A DNA stretch of 64,000 nucleotides from Polaromonas sp. CF318. Lineage in GTDB: Bacteria; Pseudomonadota; Gammaproteobacteria; Burkholderiales; Burkholderiaceae_C. Position 1 is the first letter of the stretch. Every line of letters begins with the position of its first letter. The notes under the pieces are model-generated. The model made no database searches, was not told the DNA's origin, and was given only the letters and a program-made list of their open reading frames with translations. Shown here piece by piece: positions 52,456 to 63,865 of the stretch. A program made the position numbers and the translations under genes. The stretch spans positions 1 to 64,000 of the forward strand of contig NZ_AKIV01000061.1 in the NCBI RefSeq assembly GCF_000282655.1. The letters are read 5' to 3'.

Positions 52456-52821
52456 ATGGCGCGCATTCTGGTGATTGAAGATGAGTCCCATATCCGGGAC
52501 AACCTGCTGCGCTTCGTCCGGCTCGAGGGCCACGAAGGCCTGGCGGCGGCGGACGGCGGCGCCGGCCTGCAGCTGGCCCGCGAGCAGCGGCCGGACCTGA
52601 TTTTCTGCGACGTGATGATGCCGCAGATGAGCGGCATTGAAGTGCTGGCCGCGCTGCAGGCGGAACCCGCGCTCAAGGAAGTGCCTTTAGTATTCCTGTC
52701 GGCCAGCGCGGAATCGGAGCGGCTCGAGGAAGCCCTGCGCCTGGGCGCCAGCGCCTATGTGACCAAGCCCTTTAATTTCGCCCAGTTGCAGGCAGTGCTC
52801 AAGCAGTACCTGCCCAAGTAA
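52456..52821 (+). CDS. single-domain response regulator
   Basis: The 121-residue CheY-like receiver has acidic pocket residues Glu8 and Asp9, phospho-acceptor Asp52 (FCDVMMPQMSG), Ser at the Thr position (VFLSASAE) and Lys in VTKPFN. There is no output domain, so it should signal by protein contact or pass on phosphate. It follows the soluble kinase by 224 bp and is its likely partner. An in-frame upstream start at 52354 adds a low-complexity stretch and is less likely. Confidence 0.9.
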   Translation: MARILVIEDESHIRDNLLRFVRLEGHEGLAAADGGAGLQLAREQRPDLIFCDVMMPQMSGIEVLAALQAEPALKEVPLVFLSASAESERLEEALRLGASAYVTKPFNFAQLQAVLKQYLPK

Positions 52822-52840
52822 CAAAGCCGCTCCGGGAAGG

Positions 52841-53377
52841 CTACAGGCCCAGCGCCTTCCAGCCCTGGTGGCCCAGTTTTTCGAGCGCCTGGATGTTCTG
52901 CTCGAAAATCGCTTCGGCCTCGGGAAAGGCCTCCACGGCCCGCTCCACGCTGTCCTCGCGCAGCAAATGCAGGATGGCAAAAGGCGCGCGGTTGGTGTAG
53001 TTGCCGATGTCCTCGGGCTCGGTGCCCTCAAACTGGAAACGCGGGTGAAAGCTGGCCAGCTGGATCACGCCCTCCAGGCCATGCTCGTCCACCACGCCTT
53101 CGGCAATCTCCAGGAAGTCGTTGAAGTCCAGGAAGTCCTCGAACAGCGTGGGATGGATCAGCAGCGTGGTGTCGACCTCTTCGGCCGGCGTGGCGACCAG
53201 CAGGTCCAGCTCGCGGTCCAGTTCCTCAAGCAGGTCGTCCGCATGCCGGGCATGGCTGACCACCAGGCGCACCTGGTTCTTGACGTAGACCGCCTTGGCA
53301 AACGGGCACAGGTTGAGTCCGATCACGGCTTTTTCGAGCCACAAGCGGGTTTTGTCCAGAACCTCCTGGTCTGTCAT
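52841..53377 (-). CDS. DUF1415 family protein
   Basis: The 178-residue product is DUF1415 over its whole length, with LWLEKAVIGLNLCPFAKAVY (about 12-31), DTTLLIHPTLFEDFLDFNDF and ASFHPRFQFEGTEPEDIGNYTNRAPFAILHLLRE. The conserved Cys24, histidines and acids hint at an enzymatic or metal site, but no function is established. It is cytoplasmic. It lies 15 bp downstream of ettA on the same strand and is probably in its transcript. Confidence 0.9.
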   Translation of the reverse strand: MTDQEVLDKTRLWLEKAVIGLNLCPFAKAVYVKNQVRLVVSHARHADDLLEELDRELDLLVATPAEEVDTTLLIHPTLFEDFLDFNDFLEIAEGVVDEHGLEGVIQLASFHPRFQFEGTEPEDIGNYTNRAPFAILHLLREDSVERAVEAFPEAEAIFEQNIQALEKLGHQGWKALGL

Positions 53378-53391
53378 GGCTGCGTCCAGGC

Positions 53392-55053
<1,662 letters not shown>

Positions 55054-55420
55054 CGGGATTTACTTTGGTAAAAATGAAAAAACAATGCGGGAAACGGGCT
55101 GCCTGCCGCCTGCAAACGCTATTTTTACAGGCTACCGGCAGTTTCCTGCGAGCTGGAACGACACGCCGCGCCGGGGGCGCCAACGCCTTTTGAAGGGGCG
55201 TGTTTTTCTGCGTGAATGCCCCATTATCGTTGCTGTGCGACAATGCAGGGGTTGTTGGCTCCAGTTGCCTTCAACATTTGGGCACATCCGGGTACCGCAA
55301 CAAGCGGCTGCTTACGATGTTTTCGGCCCGACTTTCTGACCCCATCTGCCTTTGACTGGCGGGTTGCCTTCCAGCAGGGCGCCCAACAGGCCGATCCAAA
55401 GCGCCCTACGGCGCCACATC
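55054..55420. other. 367-bp divergent region between ettA and rhlE
   Basis: This region holds no gene I can support. It must carry both divergent promoters and a long rhlE leader. About 55190-55211 shows a weak GC hairpin (AACGCC...GGGGCG) followed by T-rich GTTTTTC on the plus strand, which could be an attenuator-like element. The stretch from about 55245 to 55325 may be leader RNA. Long leaders are usual for cold-regulated DEAD-box helicase genes, but nothing here proves that. Confidence 0.4.
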
Positions 55421-57148
55421 ATGACATTTGAAGAATTGAACCTGGCCCCGGCCATTCTGAAGGCCGTGCTCGAGCAGGGCTACGACACACCCACCCCCAT
55501 CCAGGCCCAGGCGATCCCCGCCGTGCTCAAGGGTGTGGACCTGCTGGGCGGCGCCCAGACCGGCACCGGCAAGACCGCGGCTTTCACGCTGCCCCTGCTG
55601 CAGCGCCTGTCCACCGAAGCGCGCCTGACCAACCGCCGCGGCGTCAACGCCGTGCGCGCCCTGATCATGACCCCCACCCGCGAACTCGCGGCCCAGGTCG
55701 AGGAAAGCGTGCGCACCTACGGCAAATACACCGACCTCACCTCCATGGTGATGTTCGGCGGCGTCGGCATGGGCGCCCAGATCGAAAAACTGCGCCGCGG
55801 CGTGGACATCCTGGTCGCCACCCCCGGCCGCCTGCTGGACCACGCGAGCCAGGGCACGCTGGATCTGAGCCAGGTGCAGATCCTGGTGCTGGACGAAGCC
55901 GACCGCATGCTGGACATGGGCTTCATCCACGACATCAAGAAGGTGCTGGCCCTGGTGCCCAAGCAAAAGCAGTCGCTGCTGTTCAGTGCGACCTTCAGCG
56001 ATGAAATCCGCGAGCTGGCCAACGGCCTGCTCAAGAACCCCGAATCCATCCAGGTCACGCCGCGCAACACCACGGTGCAGCGCATCACGCAGACGATCCA
56101 CCCCGTGGGCCGCAGCAAGAAGAAAGCGCTGCTGACCCACATCATCAACGAACACAACTGGAGCCAGGTACTGGTGTTCACGCGCACCAAGTTCGGCGCC
56201 AACAACGTGGCCGAACACCTGACCAAGCACGGCATTCCCGCGATGGCGCTGCACGGCAACAAGAGCCAGACCGCCCGCACGCAGGCGCTGGCCGACTTCA
56301 AGAGCGGCACGATTCGCGCGCTGGTGGCCACCGATATCGCCGCCCGCGGCATCGACATCGACGAGCTGCCCCACGTCGTCAACTACGAAATCCCCAACGT
56401 CAGCGAAGACTATGTGCACCGCATCGGCCGCACCGGCCGCGCGGGCAACAGCGGCGAAGCCGTCAGCCTCGTCTGCCTCGATGAGGAAGGCTTCATGCAG
56501 GACATCGAGCGCTTCACCAAGCAGAACATCGAAAAAATCGTCGTCCCCGGTTTTGAAGCCGAGCCCGGCGAACGCGCCGAGCCGCTGGCCATGGGCCGGC
56601 AGACCATCTGGGGCGGCCTGGGCAAGCCGCCCAGCCGCGAAGTGATGCAGGCCGCCGCCAAGGCCGCCCGCACCGAGATGATGCAGCGCATCCGCGATAC
56701 CAAGGGCGCCCAGCCCGCGCGCGGCGGCAACGGCGGCGGCAACAACGGTGGTGGCCGCAGTCGCGGCCCCGCCGGCGGCGGCAACGGTGGTGGAGGCAAT
56801 GGCGGCGGCAGCGGCCGCGGCCCGCGCACCCCCAACCCCGGCCAGCCACGCCAGGCTTCGGGTTATTCCCAGAACGGCCAGCCGCCACGGCAGGCCCAGG
56901 CGCCACGCCAGCGCGACGAGCAGCAGCCGCGCGCACCCCGCAACGAGTCCAGGGAGCCACGCAATGACTTCGACGACCGCCAACCCGCCAGCCACGCCTC
57001 CTCAGGCTTCCCCTCCTCCGGCCAGCCCACGGGCGGCAACCGGGGCAACTACCGCGGCAACCGCTCCGGCGGCGGCGCGGGTGGCTCTGGTGGCCGGGGC
57101 AACGGGCCTCGTCGGCCGGGCGGTCCTGGACCTTTTACTGGCCGATAA
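55421..57148 (+). CDS. rhlE: DEAD-box ATP-dependent RNA helicase RhlE
   Basis: The 575-residue helicase shows all core motifs: [10 protein letters not shown] (Q), AQTGTGKT (I), PTRELA (Ia), [19 protein letters not shown] (II), SATF (III), [11 protein letters not shown] (V) and [10 protein letters not shown] (VI). The C-terminal third (about 440-575) is a Gly/Arg/Asn/Pro-rich low-complexity tail with RGG-like repeats, likely disordered and RNA-binding. The ATG at 55421 starts the family N-terminus [10 protein letters not shown]. The tail's DNA is shared out of frame with the next gene. Confidence 0.94.
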   Translation: MTFEELNLAPAILKAVLEQGYDTPTPIQAQAIPAVLKGVDLLGGAQTGTGKTAAFTLPLLQRLSTEARLTNRRGVNAVRALIMTPTRELAAQVEESVRTYGKYTDLTSMVMFGGVGMGAQIEKLRRGVDILVATPGRLLDHASQGTLDLSQVQILVLDEADRMLDMGFIHDIKKVLALVPKQKQSLLFSATFSDEIRELANGLLKNPESIQVTPRNTTVQRITQTIHPVGRSKKKALLTHIINEHNWSQVLVFTRTKFGANNVAEHLTKHGIPAMALHGNKSQTARTQALADFKSGTIRALVATDIAARGIDIDELPHVVNYEIPNVSEDYVHRIGRTGRAGNSGEAVSLVCLDEEGFMQDIERFTKQNIEKIVVPGFEAEPGERAEPLAMGRQTIWGGLGKPPSREVMQAAAKAARTEMMQRIRDTKGAQPARGGNGGGNNGGGRSRGPAGGGNGGGGNGGGSGRGPRTPNPGQPRQASGYSQNGQPPRQAQAPRQRDEQQPRAPRNESREPRNDFDDRQPASHASSGFPSSGQPTGGNRGNYRGNRSGGGAGGSGGRGNGPRRPGGPGPFTGR

Positions 57149-57716
57149 GCGCTATTCGGCGGTCCACTGCGTGGGCCGCCGCGCACCGGCCCGGCACGAC
57201 AGCCGGCTGGCCGTGCACCTGGTCGATTCTTTTGCCGGTTTCAAGGCCCCGCCGGTGGACGATGTCTTCATCGCGCTGGGAACCACCATCAAGACGGCCG
57301 GCAGCCGCGCGGCCTTCAGGGCGGTGGATTTCGACGCCGTGCTGGCCGTCGCCCAAGCCGGCCGCAATGCAGGCGCCACGCGCCTGGGCCTGGTCAGCGC
57401 CATGGGCGCCGATCCGCACTCCCTCCTCTTCTACACCCGCGTCAAGGGCGAGGCCGAGCAAGCGCTCTCGCAGCTCGGTTTTTCCACAATGGTGGTGGCA
57501 CGGCCGTCTTTTCTGGCAGGCGACCGGGAGTCGCTGGGCCAGCCCTTGCGCGGCGGTGAAAACCTGGCGATCAGCCTGTCAAAACGCCTCAGCCGCGTGA
57601 TACCGCTCAACTACCAGTCCATTTCGGCGGACAGCGTCGCGCGCACGCTGGTCGAGGAAGTGGCTGTTCGCCAGGGACACCACGTGATCCTGTCCGGCGA
57701 CATGCAGCGCCGCTAA
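57081..57716 (+). CDS. NAD(P)-binding oxidoreductase, atypical SDR, GTG start inside rhlE
   Basis: The protein has the atypical-SDR fold (NAD(P)H-binding, TIP30/HTATIP2-like). The Rossmann motif [16 protein letters not shown] opens it, and [27 protein letters not shown] and [15 protein letters not shown] follow. GTG 57081 gives 211 aa and starts right at the Rossmann strand, which matches the usual length. ATG 56964 would add 39 low-complexity residues encoded under the RhlE tail. Either way it overlaps rhlE in another frame (68 or 185 bp), so translational coupling is likely. Confidence 0.75.
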   Translation: MALVAGATGLVGRAVLDLLLADKRYSAVHCVGRRAPARHDSRLAVHLVDSFAGFKAPPVDDVFIALGTTIKTAGSRAAFRAVDFDAVLAVAQAGRNAGATRLGLVSAMGADPHSLLFYTRVKGEAEQALSQLGFSTMVVARPSFLAGDRESLGQPLRGGENLAISLSKRLSRVIPLNYQSISADSVARTLVEEVAVRQGHHVILSGDMQRR

Positions 57717-57730
57717 GACGCCAAGAAAAA

Positions 57731-57837
57731 GACGCTCACAAAACCCAGCGAAGCGGTCCTGGCCAGGCGTGTCGCCGCAGACAGTGCACAAGCACGGCAA
57801 GGCGACGCAACAACGCCAGGAGGGTTTTGTGAGCGTC
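57731..57837. repeat. 107-bp nested inverted repeat between convergent genes
   Basis: The outer arms are a perfect 16-bp inverted repeat, GACGCTCACAAAACCC (57731-57746) and GGGTTTTGTGAGCGTC (57822-57837). Inside them TCCTGGC (57757-57763) pairs with GCCAGGA (57815-57821), GTCGCC (57771-57776) with GGCGAC (57801-57806), and GTGC with GCAC (57784-57795). The right-hand arms abut directly, while the left has a 10-nt bulge. The element starts 14 bp after the SDR stop and touches the GntR stop at 57838. It could be a bidirectional terminator, a structured RNA or a small mobile palindrome. Confidence 0.8.
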
Positions 57838-58590
57838 TCAGGCCGCCGCTTTAAGCTGCTTGGCCGGATTGCTCAATTTAGGCAGCCGCCGCCGCGAGCC
57901 CAGCACCAGTTCGATATCCTCGCGCGCACCGTCAATCAGCACCAGGATCGCCTTTTCGGCCTTGGCTGGGTTGCGGGCGATCACCGCGTCCAGCACCGCC
58001 CGGTGCAGCGGCAAGGAACGCTTGGGGCCGTCCTTGCGGATGGTGGAAATTTCAAAACTGGTGCGCAGCAAGGCGCTCAGCGCCTTGCTCATCTGGATCA
58101 GCATGCGGTTGTGCGCGGAGCGCAGCAGGCCCTGGTGAAAACGCAGGTCGTAGGTGACGTAGTCGCCGCCACCTTCCACGGCGCGCTTCATGCCGGCATA
58201 GGCGTCCTCGATCTCGGCGATCTCTTGCGCGGTGGCGCGCTCGGCGGCCATGCGTACGGCGGCGGGCTCCACGAGGCGCCGCAACTCCAGCAGGTCGCGC
58301 AAAAATTCGGGCGTGATGCCGGCCTTGGCCTTCCAGGCGATGACATCGGGGTCGAACCAGTTCCAATGCTCCTCGGTCAGCACGCGGGTGCCGACCTTGG
58401 GGCCGGTGGTGACCAGCCCCTTCGCGATCAGCGACTTGACCGCTTCGCGCACCACCGTGCGGCTCACGCCCAGCTCCTCGCAAAGCACCGGCTCCGGCGG
58501 CATGGACATGCCGGCGGCATAACGGCCCGCGACGATGGCTTCTCCGATATGGTCTACCGTGTTGCCGTGGACGTTTTTCATGGTGGCCAT
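57838..58590 (-). CDS. FadR/GntR-family regulator, FCD type
   Basis: The 250-residue protein has a winged helix (about 8-75, with PEPVLCEELGVSRTVVREAVKSLIAKGLV) and an FCD domain (about 95-225). The helix layout has the metal-binding pattern of D-x3-H...H...H (DLRFHQGLLRSAHN, PLHRAVLDAV). It is the last gene of the minus-strand sugar operon and probably its repressor. The effector is likely a sugar acid such as idonate or gluconate. Confidence 0.9.
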   Translation of the reverse strand: MATMKNVHGNTVDHIGEAIVAGRYAAGMSMPPEPVLCEELGVSRTVVREAVKSLIAKGLVTTGPKVGTRVLTEEHWNWFDPDVIAWKAKAGITPEFLRDLLELRRLVEPAAVRMAAERATAQEIAEIEDAYAGMKRAVEGGGDYVTYDLRFHQGLLRSAHNRMLIQMSKALSALLRTSFEISTIRKDGPKRSLPLHRAVLDAVIARNPAKAEKAILVLIDGAREDIELVLGSRRRLPKLSNPAKQLKAAA

Positions 58591-58599
58591 GGCGCGCTT

Positions 58600-58983
58600 T
58601 CAGCCCCGCACAAACAGCGTGACCAGCGGGTCCGGCCCCACCTGCGCGCTCCAGTGGCCGTGCAGGGCCGGGTCGAAAGTGGCGCCGGCCGGTAGCACGT
58701 CAGCCGAGTAGAAATGCTGGCCCGGCTTGAAGATGCGCGAGACCCCGCCCTGCAGGCCGATCTCCATCTCGCCGCCCAGGATGAACACCCACTGCGGATT
58801 CGGCGTGCAATGGAACTGGCTGCGAAATCCCACAGGGCTGTGGCGCAGCTGGTAGCCGCCCGAAGCGAACAGTTCCGACAGCATGGCCTGCGGCGAGCCT
58901 TCGCCCAGCGGGACGGCCTCTTCCCGGAATCTAGCGCGGCCGTCGGTATCGGTGTAAAGAATGACTTTGGAGAAAACGCTCAC
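58600..58983 (-). CDS. cupin-domain protein (GTG start)
   Basis: The 127-residue single cupin domain begins at GTG 58983 (VSVFSKVILYTDTDGRARF), with GGAG six bases upstream. An in-frame ATG further upstream lies inside the dehydrogenase gene and adds unlikely residues. The cupin motifs are GFRSQFHCTPNPQWVFILGGEMEI and PGQHFYSADVLPAG. It may be an isomerase or a sugar-binding protein of the operon. It sits between the dehydrogenase and the GntR regulator. Confidence 0.75.
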   Translation of the reverse strand: MSVFSKVILYTDTDGRARFREEAVPLGEGSPQAMLSELFASGGYQLRHSPVGFRSQFHCTPNPQWVFILGGEMEIGLQGGVSRIFKPGQHFYSADVLPAGATFDPALHGHWSAQVGPDPLVTLFVRG

Positions 58984-59020
58984 AAGGAACTCCGGTGAAT
59001 GGGGGTGAAAAGCAGGCGCC

Positions 59021-60067
59021 TCATGAAGCTTCACCGCCAAAGGCGATCTGCACCTTCATGGATTGGCGCTTGTCGCCGGCGAGTGTAAAGGCATGCGTGG
59101 CCTGGTCGAAGGCGACGATGTCGGTAATGACGGGCCGGCCGTCGATGAGGCGCTGGTTCAGGAAGGCCACCGCCACAGCGAATTCGGGGTGAAAACGGAA
59201 GGTGCCGCGCAGCTCAAGTTCCTTGGCAACCAGGGTGTTGAGCGGCAGCGAGACATTGCCGCCCAGGCCCACCGTCACGATAACGCCGCGCGGCGCCACC
59301 ACGTCCAGGCCGGCGACCAGGGCTTTTTCATTGCCCGAGGCCTCGAACATCACGTCAAACTGCCCCTTGCCGGCGGCGAAGGCCGCCAGGCCGTCCGGCT
59401 CCTGCACCAGGTTGATGGTCTGGTCCGCGCCCATCTTTTTGGCGCAGGCCAGGGGAAGCTCGGCGATATCGGCCGCGACGATGCGGGCCGCGCCTGCGCG
59501 GCGCAGGCCGGCGATCAGCAAGGCGCCTATGGGGCCGCAGCCGGTGACCAGCACCTGTTTGCCGAACACCGAGCCGGCCCGTGAAATCGCGTGCAAGCCC
59601 ACCGACAGGGGCTCAGCCAGCGCGGCCTCGGACAACGGCAGGTCGTCGGCCACGGGATGCGCCTGGGCGGCCTCGATGACCAGGGTTTCGCGGAACGCGC
59701 CCTGGATGTGCGGAAAGCGCATCGCGCTGCCGTAAAACCGCATGTCCATGCAGTGGTTGTGCAATCCCTGCTGGCAAAAGCGGCAAACGCCGCAAGGCCG
59801 CGAAGGGGAAATAGCGATGCGCTGGCCGGCGTGCAGGCCGCTGACCTCGCTGCCCACGGCCTCGATCACGCCCGACACCTCATGGCCCAGCACCATGGGC
59901 TCCTTGATGCGCACCGTGCCGAAGCCGCCGTGCTGGAAGTAATGCAGGTCGGAGCCGCAAATGCCGCCGTAGGCCACCCGCACACGCAGCTGCTGCGGGC
60001 CCAGGATTTCGGTATCCAGCGCGTCAAGGCGCAGGTCTAGGGGCGCATGACAGACAAGTCCACGCAT
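59021..60067 (-). CDS. L-idonate 5-dehydrogenase-like zinc alcohol dehydrogenase
   Basis: The 348-residue medium-chain dehydrogenase has the catalytic zinc ligands Cys37 (YGGICGSDLHYFQHG) and His62/Glu63 (GHEVSG). The four structural cysteines are in CGVCRFCQQGLHNHC (about 92-106), and the Rossmann motif is GCGPIGALLIAGL. GSDLHYFQHGGFG and the length point to the idonate/sorbitol branch (IdnD-like). Together with the neighbouring gluconate-5-dehydrogenase-type SDR it fits oxidation of idonate or a related polyol. Confidence 0.88.
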   Translation of the reverse strand: MRGLVCHAPLDLRLDALDTEILGPQQLRVRVAYGGICGSDLHYFQHGGFGTVRIKEPMVLGHEVSGVIEAVGSEVSGLHAGQRIAISPSRPCGVCRFCQQGLHNHCMDMRFYGSAMRFPHIQGAFRETLVIEAAQAHPVADDLPLSEAALAEPLSVGLHAISRAGSVFGKQVLVTGCGPIGALLIAGLRRAGAARIVAADIAELPLACAKKMGADQTINLVQEPDGLAAFAAGKGQFDVMFEASGNEKALVAGLDVVAPRGVIVTVGLGGNVSLPLNTLVAKELELRGTFRFHPEFAVAVAFLNQRLIDGRPVITDIVAFDQATHAFTLAGDKRQSMKVQIAFGGEAS

Positions 60068-60100
60068 GATGTTTCTCCCTGGTTGCGCGGGACGGCGGCG

Positions 60101-60868
60101 TCACAAAGTCGCCGTCACCCCGCCGTCGACATATAAAACATGGCCGTTGACAAAGCTGGAGGCATCGCTGGCCAGGAACACGGCCGCGCCGGCCAGCTCG
60201 GCCACTTCACCCCAGCGCCTGCTGGGCGTGCGCCCTGTGAGCCAGGCACTGAACTGCTCGTCGGCCACCAGTTTTTCCGTGAGTTCGGTCTTGAAGTAGC
60301 CGGGCCCGAGGCCGTTGACCTGGATGCCGTGGGGACCCCAGTCGATCGCCATACCCTTGGTCAGCATTTTGACCGCGCCCTTGCTGGCCATATAAGGCGC
60401 GATGTTGGGACGCCCCAACTCGCTCTGCACCGAGCAGATGTTGATGATCTTGCCCTTGCCGCGCGTGATCATTTTCCGGGCGACCGCCTGCCCGACAAAA
60501 AAGACGCTGTCGACATTGGTGCGCATCAGCTCATGCCAGTCCTGTTCGGGGAAATCCTGCAGGGCCATGCGCCTTTGCATGCCGGCGTTGTTGACGAGGA
60601 TGTCTATGCCACCCAGCGTGCCCTCGATGTCCTCCACCGCCGCTTGGACCGCGGCAGCCTGGGTCACGTCAAAACTTCGCGTGTGGACGGCCAGGCCCTC
60701 ATCGCGCAGCACGCCGGCCGCGCGCTCCAGCTTGGCGCTGTCGCGGCCGTTGAGCACCAGGGTGGCTCCCGCCTGCCCCAGGCCGCGCGCCAACGCGAAA
60801 CCGATGCCGCCCGAAGAGCCGGTCACCAGCGCAAGGCGACCGTCAAGCCTGAAGGAGTTCACAACCAT
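60101..60868 (-). CDS. gluconate 5-dehydrogenase-like SDR
   Basis: The 255-residue SDR has TGSSGGIG (about 17-24), NNAG near 96, and the catalytic Ser/Tyr/Lys in SVQSELGRPNIAPYMASKGA (Tyr about 159, Lys about 163). The FRLDGRLALVTGSS opening and the GPGYFKTELTEKL segment are typical of 5-keto-gluconate reductases (IdnO/Gno type). It lies 33 bp upstream of the zinc dehydrogenase gene on the minus strand and 8 bp after the ABC ATPase gene, so all are co-transcribed. Confidence 0.87.
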   Translation of the reverse strand: MVVNSFRLDGRLALVTGSSGGIGFALARGLGQAGATLVLNGRDSAKLERAAGVLRDEGLAVHTRSFDVTQAAAVQAAVEDIEGTLGGIDILVNNAGMQRRMALQDFPEQDWHELMRTNVDSVFFVGQAVARKMITRGKGKIINICSVQSELGRPNIAPYMASKGAVKMLTKGMAIDWGPHGIQVNGLGPGYFKTELTEKLVADEQFSAWLTGRTPSRRWGEVAELAGAAVFLASDASSFVNGHVLYVDGGVTATL

Positions 60869-60876
60869 GGACGGCC

Positions 60877-61947
<1,071 letters not shown>

Positions 61948-61974
61948 GAGATTCCCGTTATTTCCTGATAAAGA

Positions 61975-62061
61975 CCGAGCCCCAGCCGGCGCCGGGCCGC
62001 CCCAAGCCGGCTGCGGCCCCCCCGGGGGGCAGCGCAGTACACGAAGTGACAAGCGTGGGGG
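61975..62061 (-). repeat. post-stop intergenic repeat, copy F
   Basis: On the minus strand the element begins eight bases after the MalG-like permease stop. It reads CCCCCACGCTTGTCACTTCG, TGTACTGCGCTG, a CCCCCCGGGGGGG hairpin, CCGCAGCCGGCTTGGGG and CGGCCCGGCGCCGGCTGGGG. It lies at a permease/ATPase junction and has the same transcript-sense orientation as copies A-E, with a modified 3' part. Confidence 0.82.
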
Positions 62062-62069
62062 CCATGTTT

Positions 62070-62921
62070 TCAGCTTTTGACGGCGCCGGCCGTCAGGCCC
62101 GACACCATATAGCGCTTGAAAGCGTAATAAATTGCCGCCGGAGGCAGCGCGTAAATCAGGCCGGTGGCCATCAGCAGTTCCCACGGCGAGTCGTCGGCGG
62201 CGAGAAAATTGCCCAGGGCCACCGCCAGCGTCACGCTGGTGTCCCTGGACAGCAGCAGGAAGGCGTAGAGGTATTCGTTCCAGGCCAGCAGCAGCGCATA
62301 GGTGCCGACCGCCACCAGCGAAGGCACCATCAGCGGCAGGTAGACCAGCCGGAACAGCTGCATGGCCGTGGCGCCGTCCATGCGGGCCGCCTCGTCGAGC
62401 TCGTAAGGCAGCTTGTCGGAGGCCTGCTTGAGCACCCAGATGCAATAGGGCGAAGCGATGGTCACCATGGCCAGGATCAGGGACCACTGGTGGTTCAGCA
62501 TGCCGTAGTTGCCCATGGTCTTGTACATGGGAACGGCCAGGAAGGCGGCGGGGATGAAGTAGGTGAAAAGCGCCATATTCATCACCGTGCGGCCGCCGCG
62601 TACCTTGAGCCGGCTGATGGCAAAGGCCGCGGTGGTGGAGACCACCAGCGTGAGCACCCCCACCGACAGCGCGATCACCAGCGAGTTGCCCAGTTGCACC
62701 CAGAAGTGGTCGAGGTAAAAATGCTTCTGCCAGAACACCGTCTCGAAGTTGTCCAGCGTGGGTTTTTTGGGCCAGAGCCGCCCTGTCGTGGCTTCGTTGC
62801 GCGGCGAGATCGCGAACAGCACCATGTGGTAGATCGGGATCAGCGTCCACAGCAGGACCGGGATGCCGATCAGCAGCAGCCTGGCCTCCCGGGTGACTGA
62901 ACGCAGTGTGACGCGGCTCAT
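62070..62921 (-). CDS. sugar ABC transporter permease (MalG type)
   Basis: The 283-residue permease has six membrane segments and the coupling loop [29 protein letters not shown] (about 176-204). It opens with a cytoplasmic segment and [20 protein letters not shown] (about 14-33). It overlaps the other permease's stop by four bases at 62918. It forms the channel with the MalF-like protein encoded there. Confidence 0.93.
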   Translation of the reverse strand: MSRVTLRSVTREARLLLIGIPVLLWTLIPIYHMVLFAISPRNEATTGRLWPKKPTLDNFETVFWQKHFYLDHFWVQLGNSLVIALSVGVLTLVVSTTAAFAISRLKVRGGRTVMNMALFTYFIPAAFLAVPMYKTMGNYGMLNHQWSLILAMVTIASPYCIWVLKQASDKLPYELDEAARMDGATAMQLFRLVYLPLMVPSLVAVGTYALLLAWNEYLYAFLLLSRDTSVTLAVALGNFLAADDSPWELLMATGLIYALPPAAIYYAFKRYMVSGLTAGAVKS

Positions 62922-63790
62922 TTGGACAACCTTTTCATCATGAAGTACACCAGCGGCAGCACCAGGGGCAGGGCCACGACGATGGAGGCCAGGGACAGGT
63001 CGACCTGGTCCAGGCGCAGGTAACGGATACCCAGCGTGGCCAGCACGTGCGTGAGGTCGGCCGGCCCACCGCCCGTGAGCAGGTAGACGCTGTTGAAGTC
63101 GCCCAGCGTCCAGATCATGGACAGGATGGTCGAGGTCAGGTACAGCGAGCGCATGGACGGCCAGGTGATGAAGCGAAATTTCTGCCAGACCGTGGCGCCG
63201 TCCACCGAGGCCGCTTCATACTGCTCGGCCGGAATCGCCATGCGCCCGGCCAGCAGGATCAGCGTCCAGAAAGGCAGGGACTTCCAGATGTGCGCCAGCA
63301 TGGAAAACGACAGCGCCAGCGTCGGGTCATTGAGCCAGTTGGGGCCGTCTATGCCCGTGGCCTTGAAAATCAGGGTGTTGATGACGCCCCACTCGGGGTT
63401 GAGCATGAAGCGCATCGACAGAATGGTCGGAATCGAGGGCACGGCCCAGGGCAGGATAAAAATCACCGACAGCGCCTTGATCCACCAGCGCGTGTTCAGG
63501 AAAAAACCCGACAGGAACAGCGCCACCATCATCTTCAGGTTCACCGCCACGACGATGAACACCACCGTGTTGACCAGCGAGCGGAAAAAGATCGGGTCGG
63601 CGAACAGCCTGACATAGCTGTCCGGATGACGCGCCAGCCACAGGCCGTAGCCCACGGGGTAGATCACGAAGATCAGGAAAATCAGCAGATAGGGAACGAC
63701 CAGCGCGAGTCCCCACTTCTCCCACGAAGTCATGGCGGCGCGCTCGGCGCGCACCGAAGGGGCGGCCTGTTGGATGGTTGCAGTGCTCAT
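62918..63790 (-). CDS. sugar ABC transporter permease (MalF type)
   Basis: The 290-residue permease has about six membrane segments, [20 protein letters not shown] near the start and the coupling loop [25 protein letters not shown] (about 188-212). It is the partner of the protein encoded at 62070, with ATGA-type overlap. It follows the binding protein gene cut by the window end. The organisation fits CUT1 importers of sugars or polyols. Confidence 0.93.
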   Translation of the reverse strand: MSTATIQQAAPSVRAERAAMTSWEKWGLALVVPYLLIFLIFVIYPVGYGLWLARHPDSYVRLFADPIFFRSLVNTVVFIVVAVNLKMMVALFLSGFFLNTRWWIKALSVIFILPWAVPSIPTILSMRFMLNPEWGVINTLIFKATGIDGPNWLNDPTLALSFSMLAHIWKSLPFWTLILLAGRMAIPAEQYEAASVDGATVWQKFRFITWPSMRSLYLTSTILSMIWTLGDFNSVYLLTGGGPADLTHVLATLGIRYLRLDQVDLSLASIVVALPLVLPLVYFMMKRLSK

Positions 63791-63865
63791 GCTTTGCTTT
63801 GTTGACGCGCGCCGCCGGCCCGGGAATCCAGACAGGCGGCGCGGCTTTCTTCAGTCGGTCAGCGC

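Noticed and set aside
61948..62850. Upstream extension of the MalK-like ATPase frame
   Set aside because: The extension is read through the MalG-like permease gene in another frame and crosses a repeat element. The ATPase domain starts at MASVSFRNI.
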